A stretch of 64,000 nt of DNA, taken from the NCBI GenBank assembly GCA_001414325.1, contig LLKB01000005.1, positions 171,060-235,059 of the forward strand, written 5' to 3'. Source of the stretch: Butyribacter intestini (GTDB taxonomy: Bacteria; Bacillota; Clostridia; Lachnospirales; Lachnospiraceae). This document shows, piece after piece, positions 35,257 through 46,071 of the stretch (positions are counted from its first letter, which is position 1; each line of letters begins with the position of its first letter). The position numbers and the translations under genes are program-made. Under the pieces are notes generated by a model. The model had not been told where the DNA came from, made no database searches, and worked only from the letters and a program-made list of their open reading frames with translations.

Positions 35257-37014
35257 TTATTTGTTAAAAATCTCCTTTACCACATTGTAAGCAAGTTTTT
35301 TTCTGCGAAATTCATCAACAATCCCCTTATTGTTCATCGTTCTTGGTCTTGTGCCAAACCACTCATCACTTATCCTTATATCACAAAACTGCCAGATATA
35401 AACACCAATACAGTCTTTATACCCTAATACCGCTGTAAGCTGTTTTCTAAGTGCTTCTGCCTGATACTCCTCCGTCCATTTTGAATCATAATTGTTTCTA
35501 TAGCCGTAAAGACCTCCTGCTCCTATCTCCGTTATCATAAATGGTTTTCCCACACCTTTAGTTTCATTTTGCACCCATTTATAAAGGTCATCGAGATATT
35601 CATCCGGCTCAGTGTCATGATACCACAGAGGATAAATATTATATGAAACCACATCCGGCAGCTCAAAGCATATGTCCGTCTTAAATTTACAGCTTGCAAA
35701 TGAACACGGTCTTGATGTATCAAGTTCTCTTATTATGTCAAACTGCTTTTTATAACACTCTTTTCCATACTCCGTGTCACTCGCACACTCATTTAATATC
35801 CCCCATATATAAATTGACGGATGATTATAATGTGCCGGTATCATCTCCTCTATCACCTTTTCTGCCTGCGGTTCAAAGTTAGGATTTCTCATGTTCTCCT
35901 CACTAAGACCTCTCGCATGATTTTCCTCCCACACAAGTATTCCCTGCTCGTCACATATATCAAGAAAAATCTCATCATTTGGATAATGTGATGTCCTTAT
36001 CGAATTTGCACCCATATCCTTTATAAGCTCAATATCTGCCGCAATAGCCGCAAATGGGAGTGCACACCCAAACTGAGGATGATCCTCATGACGGCAGACA
36101 CCTTTTATCCTTATTTTCTCCCCGTTTAAAAGTATTTCTTTTCCCGATGCTTTTATCTCCCTGAACCCAAATCTGTCAATAAGGTCATCAAACGCCTTTT
36201 CATTTCTTAAAAGTTTAACCTCAATATAATAAAGTTCAGGTGTTTCCTGTGTCCATTCATTTATGTTATCAAATTCCATTTCTGCCTTAACAATATTATT
36301 TTTTTCTGCATCAATATTTTTTATTATTAAATTTTCTCCTGCCACATTTACCAAAACATCCACGCTTCTGTTTTCAGAATTTTTTATATCATTCTCTCCA
36401 TTTGGCACATATCTGTTATTTTTACTTATATTTTCTGTCTCATTTATTTTAAAACAATCTTTATCTCCATATTTATTATCCTTTGTATTTTCAAGATAAA
36501 TTTCAATCTTTGCTTTCCATTTTCCGTCTGCTTTGTAAGGTGTAACATGAACATTTCTAATATAAACATCTGATATTTGCTCAAGTACTACGGGGCGGCT
36601 CACTCCACCATATGACATATAATCATTTGGTATATGTAATGCACTTTTTTCGCTGAATCTGTTATCGGCTCTTACTGTCAGCGTGTGCTCGCCATATGAA
36701 AGATTAGTGCACACAGCATCAAATATCGTATATGCATTATAATGTTTTGCAATCTTCCTTCCGTCAAGCCATACTTCTGCTGTGTGGCTTATCCCCTTAA
36801 ATTCAAGCCTTATATTTCCACCAGTTTTAAATGTCGTGGTATATTCTCCCTCTCCACGATACCCTGCAAACTTCGGATGACTCTCCCAGCAACAAGGCGT
36901 TGCAACCTTAAAATGTTCACCTGCATATTTGCCCACGCAAGGAGAAAAATCCCAATATTTTCCCGTTAATTCCTGCTGTTTTCTAATATTATGTGTATTA
37001 AATGTCCTTACCAT
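35257..37014 (-). CDS. GH2 beta-glucuronidase-like glycosidase
   Basis: A 585-residue GH2 enzyme without signal peptide. Sugar-binding and immunoglobulin-like domains lead into a TIM barrel from about residue 270 (IRIKGVCRHEDHPQFG). The acid/base Glu is in ILNECAS and the nucleophile Glu in MITEIGAGG. The C-terminal MNNKGIVD contains an N-x-K-G motif, which in beta-glucuronidases holds the glucuronate carboxylate, so I favour that over beta-galactosidase. It is divergent from an AraC-type regulator, the likely controller. No dedicated transporter is next to it. A low-complexity Asn/Lys stretch (about 178-215) may be a surface insertion. Confidence 0.82.
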   Translation of the reverse strand: MVRTFNTHNIRKQQELTGKYWDFSPCVGKYAGEHFKVATPCCWESHPKFAGYRGEGEYTTTFKTGGNIRLEFKGISHTAEVWLDGRKIAKHYNAYTIFDAVCTNLSYGEHTLTVRADNRFSEKSALHIPNDYMSYGGVSRPVVLEQISDVYIRNVHVTPYKADGKWKAKIEIYLENTKDNKYGDKDCFKINETENISKNNRYVPNGENDIKNSENRSVDVLVNVAGENLIIKNIDAEKNNIVKAEMEFDNINEWTQETPELYYIEVKLLRNEKAFDDLIDRFGFREIKASGKEILLNGEKIRIKGVCRHEDHPQFGCALPFAAIAADIELIKDMGANSIRTSHYPNDEIFLDICDEQGILVWEENHARGLSEENMRNPNFEPQAEKVIEEMIPAHYNHPSIYIWGILNECASDTEYGKECYKKQFDIIRELDTSRPCSFASCKFKTDICFELPDVVSYNIYPLWYHDTEPDEYLDDLYKWVQNETKGVGKPFMITEIGAGGLYGYRNNYDSKWTEEYQAEALRKQLTAVLGYKDCIGVYIWQFCDIRISDEWFGTRPRTMNNKGIVDEFRRKKLAYNVVKEIFNK

Positions 37015-37138
37015 ATCAATCTGCCGCCTTTCTTTTTTAATGCACTCTCTTTATCTTCTCAAAACGAAGATAAAGAGAATATATGTTTTAATAACCATTT
37101 GCAAACTTCTCATTATCCTCAATTAAATTGCATAGATA

Positions 37139-37322
37139 GTAACAGTTCAGCCATAAAAAGGTAATTGGCAATACAATGAGCTTGTTCATTGTATTGTTAA
37201 GTACCTTTTTATGGTAGAATAGCCTTTCATTTCTGAAATGAAATATACAAAAGCTGCAAAGCAGCGACTGACAGCTCGCTGGCAGGTTTATGAATGTAAG
37301 AAATGAAAGGCTGAACTGTTAC
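37139..37322. mobile_element. MITE-like element, 184 bp
   Basis: The ends are perfect 14-bp inverted repeats (GTAACAGTTCAGCC at 37139, GGCTGAACTGTTAC at 37309). The flanks CATAGATA (37131-37138) and CATAGACA (37323-37330) match in 7 of 8 bases, as a target duplication. Inside are a long palindrome (CCATAAAAAGGTA with TACCTTTTTATGG, 37151-37214) and CCTTTCATTTC/GAAATGAAAGG arms. No coding capacity. The last 68 bp recur in inverted orientation at 56493-56560. Confidence 0.75.
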
Positions 37323-37351
37323 CATAGACATCACAATATAATGTTATTTTA

Positions 37352-37380
37352 TTGACGCTATTGTTTCAATGGATTATACT
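37352..37380 (+). promoter_or_regulatory. Promoter upstream of the AraC-type gene
   Basis: TTGACG and TATACT with a 17-nt spacer. Only 10 nt further on, TGATATAT and ATATATCA form a hairpin followed by TTTTTT (37391-37416). Confidence 0.6.
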
Positions 37381-37390
37381 AATAAAAAGT

Positions 37391-37416
37391 TGATATATTC
37401 TCATATATCATTTTTT
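37391..37416 (+). terminator. Hairpin with T run directly after the promoter
   Basis: TGATATAT-TCTC-ATATATCA then six T. The weak AT stem could be an attenuator or an operator-like palindrome. Confidence 0.4.
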
Positions 37417-37542
37417 ATAATCAGATAAACACAATAATATTTTATACAGCCAGATTTGAAGTTTATATATTTTAGGTTATTGCAAAACTATCATAACCCG
37501 CAATTAACATAACATATAGCCGGTTTCTCCATTATCTATTTC

Positions 37543-38412
37543 ATGAAAGGACAACAGATAATATATATGATAAACATATTAAAAATAGGCGAAAACGCCA
37601 CCCATGACTCCACTTTTATCGTGGACAGACCACTCGGACATCCCGCCTACCTTTTACTTTTAATAAAAACACCTGCAGCTTTTTTTATTGATGCAGCAAA
37701 TTCTTCCGAGTTCAAAGTAAGAAATCATTCCACGGATAATTTATTAAACATTCCAAAAGATTGTGCCGTTATCTTTAAGCCATACCAGAAACATCTTTAC
37801 GGTGCAGCAAACGACTACCACTACACTGACAACTGGATGCATATAGACAAGGCTACGCTGTCAATGCCTGATAATTTTCCTTTCGGAAATCCGATACAAC
37901 TGCACAATCCAGATGATTTCTACAATCTGTTTCATCTGATAAACAGTGAATTTTACGGAAGTGCACCACACAAACAGACAATATTAAATTCACTTACCGA
38001 TGCCCTTATAAAGATGATAACCGATGAGAGCAAGACCACTGAATTTCCTGATTTGTATTACGAACTTGCAGCTTTGCGTGAAAAAATTTATTCGTCACCG
38101 CAAAATGACTGGAAAATAAATGATATGGCAAAGTCTTTAAATATAAGCTGCGGTTATCTGCATTACATTTACAAACATTTTTTCAATACAACCTGTATTG
38201 CTGATGTTATAGAAAGCCGAATCCAGTCAGCCTGTGAACTCTTGTCCTCCACAAACAAAACGATTGAGGAGATAAGTCTGCAGTGTGGTTATAAAAATAT
38301 TGAACATTTTATAAGACAGTTTAAAAAATCACAAAATATTACTCCTGCAAAATACAGAAAAGCTCATATCATCACCCAAAGAATATCTCCATATCGTTCT
38401 CAACGGTCGTAA
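37543..38412 (+). CDS. AraC-family transcriptional regulator
   Basis: A 289-residue regulator. The N-terminal half is a cupin-like sensor region; the last ~100 residues hold two HTH motifs ([20 protein letters not shown] and [20 protein letters not shown]). The start is uncertain: ATG 37543 or ATG 37567, neither with a good ribosome site. It is divergent from the glucuronidase-like gene and probably controls it in response to a sugar. The last 41 bp overlap the end of hcp on the other strand. Confidence 0.85.
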   Translation: MKGQQIIYMINILKIGENATHDSTFIVDRPLGHPAYLLLLIKTPAAFFIDAANSSEFKVRNHSTDNLLNIPKDCAVIFKPYQKHLYGAANDYHYTDNWMHIDKATLSMPDNFPFGNPIQLHNPDDFYNLFHLINSEFYGSAPHKQTILNSLTDALIKMITDESKTTEFPDLYYELAALREKIYSSPQNDWKINDMAKSLNISCGYLHYIYKHFFNTTCIADVIESRIQSACELLSSTNKTIEEISLQCGYKNIEHFIRQFKKSQNITPAKYRKAHIITQRISPYRSQRS

Positions 38413-40054
38413 TTCCTGCAATGTCAAATTTATCGACGAGCACATCAACGACCTCCGGACTTAAAAATGCCGGAAGTGTCGGACCCAAGTGTATATTTTT
38501 TATTCCCAGCGACAAAAGAGCCAAAAGTACAAGTACGGCTTTCTGCTCATACCATGCGATATTATAGATTATCGGGAGGGCATTTATATCATCAAGTCCG
38601 AAAGCTTCTTTTAATTTCATTGCTATAACTACAAGCGAATAAGAGTCATTGCACTGACCTGCATCAAGCACTCTCGGTATGTCACCTATCATGCCGAGGT
38701 CAAGTTTATTATATCTGTATTTCGCACATCCTGCCGTCAGTATCACTGTATCTTTCGGAAGTGCTTTTGCAAATGCAGTATAATATTCTCTGCTTTTTGC
38801 CCTGCCGTCACAGCCTGCCATCACGACAAATTTCTTTATCGCTCCTGATTTGACTGCATCAACAATCTTGTCTGCAAGTTTTATCACCTGTTCATGTGCA
38901 AACCCACCATAAATCTCTCCTTTTTCTATCTCTGTCGGTGGCGGACACTTCTTTGCGTGTTCTATTATCTCACTGAAATCTTTCTTCTCACCATATCCGC
39001 CCGTAATGTGCTTACATCCCGGATAGCCTGTCGCACCCGTTGTATAGAGCCTGTCCTTATAGCTTTCCTTTGGCGGCACGATGCAGTTTGTTGTCATAAG
39101 TATCGGACCGTTAAATTTTTCAAATTCGTCCTTCTGCTGCCACCACGCATTTCCATAATTTCCGACAAAATTTTCATACTTTTTAAATGCAGGATAAGAG
39201 CATGCCGGAAGCATCTCCGAATGTGTATATACATCAACCCCCGTCCCCTTAGTCTGTTCAAGAAGCATCTCTAAATCCCTTAAGTCATGTCCCGACACAA
39301 GTATTGCCGGATTTTTTCTAACACCTATATTTACCTTTGTTATCTCAGGTTCACCGTATGCGTCGGTATTTGCCTTGTCTAGAAGCTGCATAACGGCTAC
39401 ACCGTTTTTTCCGACCTCAAGTGCGAGTGACACAAGATTATCTACGGTAATATCATCCCTAAGCGTTGCGGCAAGTGCTTTCTGGATAAAAGCGTCTATC
39501 TCAGGATTATCTTTTAAAAGTGCATTTGCGTGCTTTGAATATGCACCGATTCCCTTTATTCCATAAGTGATAAGACTTCTCAACGAGCGGACATTGTCGT
39601 CCTCAGTGTCCATAATACCAACTTCCTTAGCTTTCTTTTCAAACTCACTCTCATCACCGTTCCATAATGCCGCCTCAGGAAGTTTCTCTTTGTCCTCGTC
39701 ATTAAGTTTTTTTAATAATCTTTCCTTTTCAAGCAATGTATCTTTTATCCTGTTTTTTATCGACTCATTATCAAAATTTGCATTTGTAATCGTTGTAAAA
39801 AGATTAAATGTAACCCTGTGATTTACATTCTCATCAACTGCAAGCTTTTTTTCTCTCATTTTCGTTGTCACGGCTGAAAGACCTTTTGTCACATATATCA
39901 GTAAATCCTGCATATTTGCTACTTCAGGAACTTTCCCACACATTCCCGATACCGTGCACCCTTTGTTCCCTGCCGTCTCCTGACACTGATAACAGAACAT
40001 TCTTGTCTGTTTGCTGTCTTTTACGGCTTCATTTCTTTTTGTAATCTGCTCCAT
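38372..40054 (-). CDS. hcp: Hybrid-cluster protein (hydroxylamine reductase)
   Basis: About 560 residues from the ATG at 40054, behind AAGGAGG. The N-terminal [20 protein letters not shown] motif binds the Fe-S cluster of the anaerobe type; hybrid-cluster ligands are visible ([57 protein letters not shown]). It reduces hydroxylamine or NO in the cytoplasm, protecting against nitrosative stress. Length and Cys motifs are complete. The 3' end overlaps the convergent AraC gene. Confidence 0.95.
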   Translation of the reverse strand: MEQITKRNEAVKDSKQTRMFCYQCQETAGNKGCTVSGMCGKVPEVANMQDLLIYVTKGLSAVTTKMREKKLAVDENVNHRVTFNLFTTITNANFDNESIKNRIKDTLLEKERLLKKLNDEDKEKLPEAALWNGDESEFEKKAKEVGIMDTEDDNVRSLRSLITYGIKGIGAYSKHANALLKDNPEIDAFIQKALAATLRDDITVDNLVSLALEVGKNGVAVMQLLDKANTDAYGEPEITKVNIGVRKNPAILVSGHDLRDLEMLLEQTKGTGVDVYTHSEMLPACSYPAFKKYENFVGNYGNAWWQQKDEFEKFNGPILMTTNCIVPPKESYKDRLYTTGATGYPGCKHITGGYGEKKDFSEIIEHAKKCPPPTEIEKGEIYGGFAHEQVIKLADKIVDAVKSGAIKKFVVMAGCDGRAKSREYYTAFAKALPKDTVILTAGCAKYRYNKLDLGMIGDIPRVLDAGQCNDSYSLVVIAMKLKEAFGLDDINALPIIYNIAWYEQKAVLVLLALLSLGIKNIHLGPTLPAFLSPEVVDVLVDKFDIAGITTVENDMEIFFG

Positions 40055-40374
40055 GTTAATCCTCCTTATTTTTCGCATTTAATTTTTCATTTCTACATAT
40101 AGCATAACCACTCTATAAAATAAATTACACTATATTTTATCTGTCACCATTCACTCATTGACAAATATCTTTGCAAGCAGTGTAATGCTTTCAAGTAAAC
40201 AGTAACTATAATGCTCTCTTACATTATCTGCCATTTCAAAAAAAATATACTACAAAAGGGCAAAACACTACTTTACAGGCATTTTCCTATACAATAAAAA
40301 ATGCCATACATTTCTGTATGACACCTTTTATTAAAACTACACCATAATCACAAACTGCAGCTTTTTTCAATAGT
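40055..40374. repeat. Intergenic stretch with dispersed repeat copy 1
   Basis: No gene is visible. 40266-40305 (CACTACTTTACAGGCATTTT then CCTATACAATAAAAAATGCC) belongs to a short dispersed repeat family also at 51191-51240 (minus) and 56558-56611. The GGCATTTT/AAAATGCC arms can form a hairpin. Confidence 0.55.
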
Positions 40375-40608
40375 TTATTTGCTCATTATATCTTTCATGC
40401 TTTTAAGTAATTCCAAATCACTTTCTGTCACTCTCATATTGGAAGTAACAGGTTCTTCATCCGGTCTTTTAACAGTAATCTCAATAATAGTTCCTGCCTC
40501 TATCTTCTTTGAAAAAAAGTTTTTAATAAAAGCGGCAAATTTAGGATGATTTGATACAAATTTATTTTTTGTCTGATTTAATTTCATCATTGTAAGTGGA
40601 TTTATCAT
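40375..40608 (-). CDS. Hypothetical protein, 77 aa
   Basis: A small basic-to-neutral protein (NPLTMMKLNQTKNKFVSNHP at the start) with a KKIEAGTIIEITVKRPDEEP beta segment and a helical end (DLELLKSMKDIM). I recognise similar short proteins in Lachnospiraceae but no function. Alone between hcp and the ABC exporter genes. Confidence 0.6.
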   Translation of the reverse strand: MINPLTMMKLNQTKNKFVSNHPKFAAFIKNFFSKKIEAGTIIEITVKRPDEEPVTSNMRVTESDLELLKSMKDIMSK

Positions 40609-40722
40609 TATGTTTTGCCCTCCATTTTCTCAACTGCATCCATATAACTGTTAAGCCACTCTGACTGCTCAACAATAATTTTTATACTTCATTTCTCTGA
40701 TGTAAACTGCCACTAAATTTCT

Positions 40723-42333
40723 TTACAAATTTTCAAATTTTGCAACACCTATTTTTTTCATCCATATATATAACATTACTGATAAAGCAGCAAATACCAT
40801 ATCAACAATTATAACATACATAAACAAACCAATTTTGTACGCTTTAACAATAAACACTAATGCTACCGCAATTGCAAATATCCATCCTCCAAACATTGCT
40901 ATAAATATATTTAAACTTTGTTTTATTGGAGCCGTCTCATTCGTCCATGTAAGATTTACAAAACTAATCCCAAGCAACATTCCAAATAGTAACATAAACA
41001 CCATATATAAAATCGGAAGTATAAATAACATTATAAGAGTAACCGGTTTTATATCTGCTCTGAATACTATAAGCATACATATATCACAAAACAATACCGG
41101 AATCCCTGTAAAAATAAACTGTACCGCAAGTTTTGCCCTAAATATATCCCATGTTTTTACCGGAAGTGAACGTAGCACCCACAGATTTTTTCCCTCCAGT
41201 GATACCGATGGAACAACTATATCATTCATAGCTGCCGTTGCACATATTGCTACTGCAAAAAACAGTGGTACCATGCGTACTGCTTCTTTATATTGAAATA
41301 TCGTATCCGCAAAAACTACAAGCGAATGACCTTTCACGATAAACACCACACCTAATACAAACAGAAACAGAGAGCCAAGCCCACAATTTAACATATAACT
41401 CGGACTTGCAAAAAATCGTGCAAATTCTTTTGAGAGAACCGCCGCAAATTGATTTTTCATTTTACTCTTTTTCTCTTTGTATCTGACTTTTGAAACAGTA
41501 TTATTTGATGTAACAATATTTATAAAGCTGCCTGAAAGCACACGGTATATTAAAGCACATAAAATCACTATCACAACTGTATAGATAAGCATTGCACTTA
41601 TATCACCCTCACCTATTCTTCCAAACATATATACAGGGTATGCTTTATTTTTAACATTTTCCCCATAAACAACCGCATTAACCATAATTTTATTTATTAC
41701 TTCCTGTGCTTTAAAAAATACAAAATAATATGCGGCAAAAAATAAAAGTGATGCCAATACAGTAATAAAGCTTTTATTTTTCAATTTTCTGCTTATCTTT
41801 GCCACACACCAGCCGAGAATACATGACAATATAAGCACAATGAGTGAAATAATTACTATAAGTAAAATTGAACCTATTACATTTAATACGGTACATTTTG
41901 CAACAACCCAGTAAACAATTACGGCAGGCACTATCACTACTGCTGAATACATAAGACCGAGAAGATAAACGCCTGCAAGCCTTGCTATAAGTATCGTTCT
42001 TACAGGAACAGGCATTGACAAGAGCAGATCATCGTCCTTTGACATATAAAGACCTGAATATGTATTAAAAACACTGCCAAATGAACCGAGTGATACAGCA
42101 ACCATACTCATTATAAGAAAATAAAGCCAACTCATATTTACCGCTGCAAATGGTCCGCAGATACCTTTTGAAAAATATGCAAACATTCCGCCCAGCACAC
42201 CAACCATCATCACTGCATATATGAGCATAAATAATATTGTTGAAACAGTTGAACGCTTTTTATTCTTCTTTGAATCATAAAAATAGCTCCTGAATATCTC
42301 CATCATCTGTTTCTTTATAAGAATCCATGTCAT
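40723..42333 (-). CDS. ABC exporter permease
   Basis: A 536-residue membrane protein with about twelve predicted hydrophobic segments in two halves and a cytoplasmic Lys-rich loop (VRYKEKKSKMKNQ) between. It resembles the putative ABC exporter family of Firmicutes that pairs with a single ATPase. Its ATG overlaps the ATPase stop by one base (TAATG). The exported substrate is unknown. Confidence 0.82.
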   Translation of the reverse strand: MTWILIKKQMMEIFRSYFYDSKKNKKRSTVSTILFMLIYAVMMVGVLGGMFAYFSKGICGPFAAVNMSWLYFLIMSMVAVSLGSFGSVFNTYSGLYMSKDDDLLLSMPVPVRTILIARLAGVYLLGLMYSAVVIVPAVIVYWVVAKCTVLNVIGSILLIVIISLIVLILSCILGWCVAKISRKLKNKSFITVLASLLFFAAYYFVFFKAQEVINKIMVNAVVYGENVKNKAYPVYMFGRIGEGDISAMLIYTVVIVILCALIYRVLSGSFINIVTSNNTVSKVRYKEKKSKMKNQFAAVLSKEFARFFASPSYMLNCGLGSLFLFVLGVVFIVKGHSLVVFADTIFQYKEAVRMVPLFFAVAICATAAMNDIVVPSVSLEGKNLWVLRSLPVKTWDIFRAKLAVQFIFTGIPVLFCDICMLIVFRADIKPVTLIMLFILPILYMVFMLLFGMLLGISFVNLTWTNETAPIKQSLNIFIAMFGGWIFAIAVALVFIVKAYKIGLFMYVIIVDMVFAALSVMLYIWMKKIGVAKFENL

Positions 42334-43040
42334 TATTCATCCTCCAATTCCAAAAAGACATCTTCAAGACTGTCATCACCTTTTACTTCTTCCATAGTAC
42401 CAGATTTGATAAGTCTGCCGCCTTTTATTATAGCCACCTTGTCGCAAAGTTTCTCTGCAACTTCAAGTACATGTGTTGAAAAAAAGATTGCTCCGCCATT
42501 ATCACAAAACTCCCTCATCATTTCCTTTAATAAATGAGATGCCTTTGGATCAAGTCCGACAAAAGGCTCATCCATGATAATAAGTTTAGGATTGTGAAGC
42601 CATGCACAAATAATCGCAAGTTTCTGTTTCATGCCATGTGAATATGCTGCTATCGGCTGGCCAAGATCATCCGTAATCTCAAATATATCCGCATATTTCC
42701 TAATGCGTTCCTGCCTTGTGTCAGCATCGACTTTAAAAATATCAGCGATAAAATTCAGATATTTTATTCCTGTCATAAACTCATAAATATCCGGATTATC
42801 AGGTATATAAGCAATTTTTTTCTTACATTCAATAGGATTTTTTAAAACAGACTCCCCGTCAACAAAAATCTTACCCTCATCAAACTTCAAAATCCCGACA
42901 ACAGACTTAAGTGTCGTCGTCTTACCTGCTCCATTATGACCTATAAAACCATAAATCTCTCCCGCATTTATGTGTAGAGAAAGGTCATCAACAGCTTTCT
43001 TATCTCCATAAATCTTAGTCAGATTCTCAATCCTTAACAT
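42333..43040 (-). CDS. ABC transporter ATP-binding protein
   Basis: A 235-residue ATPase. Walker A is GHNGAGKTT (about 34-42), the signature-region sequence is YSHGMKQKLAI, Walker B is LIIMDEPFVGLDP, and the switch His is in FFSTHVLEVAE. The signature lacks a canonical LSGGQ, as is common in this exporter class. It powers the permease encoded just downstream. Confidence 0.92.
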   Translation of the reverse strand: MLRIENLTKIYGDKKAVDDLSLHINAGEIYGFIGHNGAGKTTTLKSVVGILKFDEGKIFVDGESVLKNPIECKKKIAYIPDNPDIYEFMTGIKYLNFIADIFKVDADTRQERIRKYADIFEITDDLGQPIAAYSHGMKQKLAIICAWLHNPKLIIMDEPFVGLDPKASHLLKEMMREFCDNGGAIFFSTHVLEVAEKLCDKVAIIKGGRLIKSGTMEEVKGDDSLEDVFLELEDE

Positions 43041-43290
43041 AAAACTCCCTCTCTTTCCTTCTTAGGTAATTGCAAAACAAATTATATACTATATTAAGTA
43101 TTTATTACTATGCTTTCACAAGTACCTATTATACTTTTCATTTTCATACATATAAAAATATACACTTAAATATACAACACTGTCAAATAAATAAACAAAA
43201 TCTCCACAAAAACACAAAAAAGTTCACCAATAAAAACTGTACTTACCATACAAAATGCAGGATAATATTTTTATCTCTAAATAAAAAACA
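43041..43290. other. AT-rich intergenic stretch
   Basis: Runs of A and T upstream of the ABC exporter genes and no credible gene. It should contain their promoter, which I could not fix to one hexamer pair. Confidence 0.3.
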
Positions 43291-43438
43291 GCTTTGAAGA
43301 AGGTTTACAATTCTGACCGAAGGGCGTTAGAACATCGCCGGTACATAAGCGAGCGTATTTTGGCTCACCTATGTACCTCTACGCTATTCTCCGAGTGAAA
43401 GCGTCCCTAAGTGCAGAATAATGCTCCTTCTTCAAAGC
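43291..43438. repeat. 148-bp inverted-repeat element
   Basis: The ends GCTTTGAAGAAGG (43291-43303) and CCTTCTTCAAAGC (43426-43438) are a perfect 13-bp inverted repeat. Inside, GGTACATA pairs with TATGTACC. The interior is more GC-rich than its surroundings. No open frame and no clear target duplication. Confidence 0.6.
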
Positions 43439-43467
43439 GTCCATTAGTCAAGGTAGTATATTTCTAC

Positions 43468-43713
43468 TTAAAATAATCCAAATTTTTTCTTGTAAGGCTC
43501 TGTCTCTACCGACATTACGGTATATCCGGTCTCATCTATAACTGCACGGATTTTATCTTCATCTAATGCTTCCTCTGAGATTATCTCCGTTCTTTTCTTG
43601 CTGTGCGATGAAGAAACTTTCTTTACATCAAATGACTTTCTTATTACATCATTTACATGACTCTCACACATTCCACACATCATTCCATCAATTCCTACTA
43701 TTGTCTTGACCAT
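43468..43713 (-). CDS. Heavy-metal-associated (copper chaperone-like) protein
   Basis: An 81-residue HMA-type domain with the metal motif GMMCGMCESH near residue 10 and a typical DEDKIRAVIDETGYTV end. It probably carries Cu(I) to the ATPase encoded upstream. The middle is unusually Ser/Lys-rich (KKVSSSHSKKRTE). It is last of the csoR-copA operon. Confidence 0.85.
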   Translation of the reverse strand: MVKTIVGIDGMMCGMCESHVNDVIRKSFDVKKVSSSHSKKRTEIISEEALDEDKIRAVIDETGYTVMSVETEPYKKKFGLF

Positions 43714-43800
43714 AACTTTTTCCTCCTGTTCCTGTTTTTTTGCATTATATCAGACTTTTTCATATTATGTCAGATACTTTCATAATCAAAAAAACATATA

Positions 43801-46056
43801 CTATTTACATTTTTTTATATTAACAAAGTTTAACCGCAATGCGTTTGTTACAACACAAAAGCTTGATAAACTCATTGCCAAAGCACCAAACATCGGATTT
43901 AATGTCCAGCCGAATATCGGTATCCATACACCCGCCGCAAGCGGTATTCCGATAATATTATAAATAAATGCCCAAAACAGATTTTCATGTATATTTCTGA
44001 GCGTAAATCTGCTGAGTCTTATAGCTGCCGGCACATCACTTAATCTGCTCTTCATAAGAACAACATCTGCCGCATCCATCGCTATGTCCGCACCTGCCCC
44101 GATGGCTATTCCTATATTTGCCTTTGTAAGTGCAGGAGCATCGTTTATTCCATCACCTACCATAGCAACTTTGCCCTGTCCCATCAGTTCTCTTATAACA
44201 CTTTCTTTTCCATCAGGAAGAACTCCTGCTATAACCTCATCAACTCCCGCCTGTGCTCCGATGGCTTTCGCCGTTCTCTCGTTATCTCCCGTGAGCATGA
44301 CAACCCTTATTCCCATATCTTTTAAATCTTTAACTGCCGCCGGGCTGTCCTCCTTTATCGTGTCAGCTACCGCAATCAGACCACACAATTTATTGTCCTG
44401 TGCAAAAAGAAGCGGTGTCTTTCCCTCTTTTGCAAGTTCTTCTGCTTTCTGTCTTATCTCGTCTGATACATTTATCTGTTTGCTTATAAATTTAAAACTT
44501 CCTCCGGTTATCGTACCGCCGTTATACTGTGCCGTAAGACCGTTTCCCGGAAGTATCTTAAATCCGTCAACTTCATCTGCCTTTATATTTCTGCTCTCTG
44601 CTTCATTTACAACAGCTTTTGCAAGCGGATGTTCACTTTTTGCCTCAAGCGAATAGGCAAGTTTTAACAGCGACTTATCATCATATCCTGTCGTTGGTAT
44701 CATATCTGTCACCTTGGGCTCGCCCATAGTTATCGTACCTGTTTTATCAAGTGCAACTATGTTTACACGACCTGTCTCCTCAAGCGAAACCGCCGTTTTA
44801 AACAAAATACCGTTTTTGGCACCAACACCGTTACCTACCATTATGGCAACAGGTGTCGCAAGACCTAATGCACAAGGACAGCTTATTACGAGCACAGAAA
44901 TTCCTCTTGCAAGTGCATAACCGGCTTCTTTTCCTGCAATCAGCCATACTATCGTTGTTATTATCGCAAGCACGATAACAACCGGCACAAACACTCCCGA
45001 CACTTTATCAGCTATCTTTGCGATAGGTGCTTTTGTCGCAGCTGCATCACTCACCATTTTTATAATTTGTGATAATGTAGTATCCTCGCCTACTCTTGTG
45101 GCTTCGCACTTGATATATCCTGACTGGTTAATCGTCGCAGCCGATACCATGTCTCCTACTTCCTTATCGACAGGTATGCTCTCTCCTGTAAGTGCCGACT
45201 CATTTACGGCACTGTTTCCCTCGATTATACAGCCGTCAACCGGAATATTTTCTCCAGGTCTTACAACAAAAATATCACCTTTTTTCACACGCCTTACCGC
45301 AACTGTCTTTTCCTCACCGTCAATCAGTACAACTGCCGTCTTAGGTGCAAGGTTCATAAGACCTTTAAGTGCATCCGTAGTCTTTCCTTTAGAGCGGGCT
45401 TCAAGCATCTTACCAACCGTGATAAGCGTAAGTATCATAGCCGCAGATTCAAAATAAAAATCCATCATATAATTCATAACAGCTTTCTCATCACCTGCAG
45501 CCTGTGCACCTGTCATTTCAAACAGCACATACACACTCCAAACGAATGATGCCATAGAACCGAGTGCCACAAGCGTATCCATATTAGGCGAACGGTTTAT
45601 AAGTCCTTTAAATCCGTTTATAAAAAAATGCTGATTTATTATCATAATTATCGCCGCAAGAATCATCTGCAATAGTCCCATTGCGACATGATTTCCCTCA
45701 AACCATTTAGGAAGCGGCCAGCCCCACATCATATGCCCCATTGAAAAATACATAAGTGCTGCCAAAAAAACTATTGATGCTATAAGTCTCTTTTTCAATA
45801 CAGGTGTGTCCGTATCCTCAAGTCCGGCATCTGCACCTGTTGCACCTTGCGACTCGTCACCATTAACAGACGCACCATAACCCGCCTGCTTAACAGCCGA
45901 AATAATAGTCTGTGCATCAGCATCACCCTCGACTCCCATCGAATTAGTCAGCAGACTGACCGCACATGAAGTAACACCGGGCACTTTCAAAACTGCTTTT
46001 TCAACTCTTGCACTGCACGCCGCACAATGCATACCCGTAACTTTAAACTGTTCCAT
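43801..46056 (-). CDS. copA: Copper-exporting P1B-type ATPase
   Basis: A 751-residue P-type ATPase. One N-terminal HMA domain ([13 protein letters not shown], 8-20), eight membrane segments, the actuator motif TGES, the membrane metal site [11 protein letters not shown], the phosphorylation motif DKTGT and the nucleotide motif SEHPLAKAV and [10 protein letters not shown] are all present. It pumps Cu(I) out of the cell. It follows the CsoR-type repressor and precedes a chaperone gene. Confidence 0.96.
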   Translation of the reverse strand: MEQFKVTGMHCAACSARVEKAVLKVPGVTSCAVSLLTNSMGVEGDADAQTIISAVKQAGYGASVNGDESQGATGADAGLEDTDTPVLKKRLIASIVFLAALMYFSMGHMMWGWPLPKWFEGNHVAMGLLQMILAAIIMIINQHFFINGFKGLINRSPNMDTLVALGSMASFVWSVYVLFEMTGAQAAGDEKAVMNYMMDFYFESAAMILTLITVGKMLEARSKGKTTDALKGLMNLAPKTAVVLIDGEEKTVAVRRVKKGDIFVVRPGENIPVDGCIIEGNSAVNESALTGESIPVDKEVGDMVSAATINQSGYIKCEATRVGEDTTLSQIIKMVSDAAATKAPIAKIADKVSGVFVPVVIVLAIITTIVWLIAGKEAGYALARGISVLVISCPCALGLATPVAIMVGNGVGAKNGILFKTAVSLEETGRVNIVALDKTGTITMGEPKVTDMIPTTGYDDKSLLKLAYSLEAKSEHPLAKAVVNEAESRNIKADEVDGFKILPGNGLTAQYNGGTITGGSFKFISKQINVSDEIRQKAEELAKEGKTPLLFAQDNKLCGLIAVADTIKEDSPAAVKDLKDMGIRVVMLTGDNERTAKAIGAQAGVDEVIAGVLPDGKESVIRELMGQGKVAMVGDGINDAPALTKANIGIAIGAGADIAMDAADVVLMKSRLSDVPAAIRLSRFTLRNIHENLFWAFIYNIIGIPLAAGVWIPIFGWTLNPMFGALAMSLSSFCVVTNALRLNFVNIKKCK

Positions 46057-46071
46057 TTTGTCCTCTCTTTC

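Noticed and set aside
44084-44656. 190-residue frame opposite copA
   Set aside because: Antisense of a well conserved ATPase; Ser/Pro-rich shadow.
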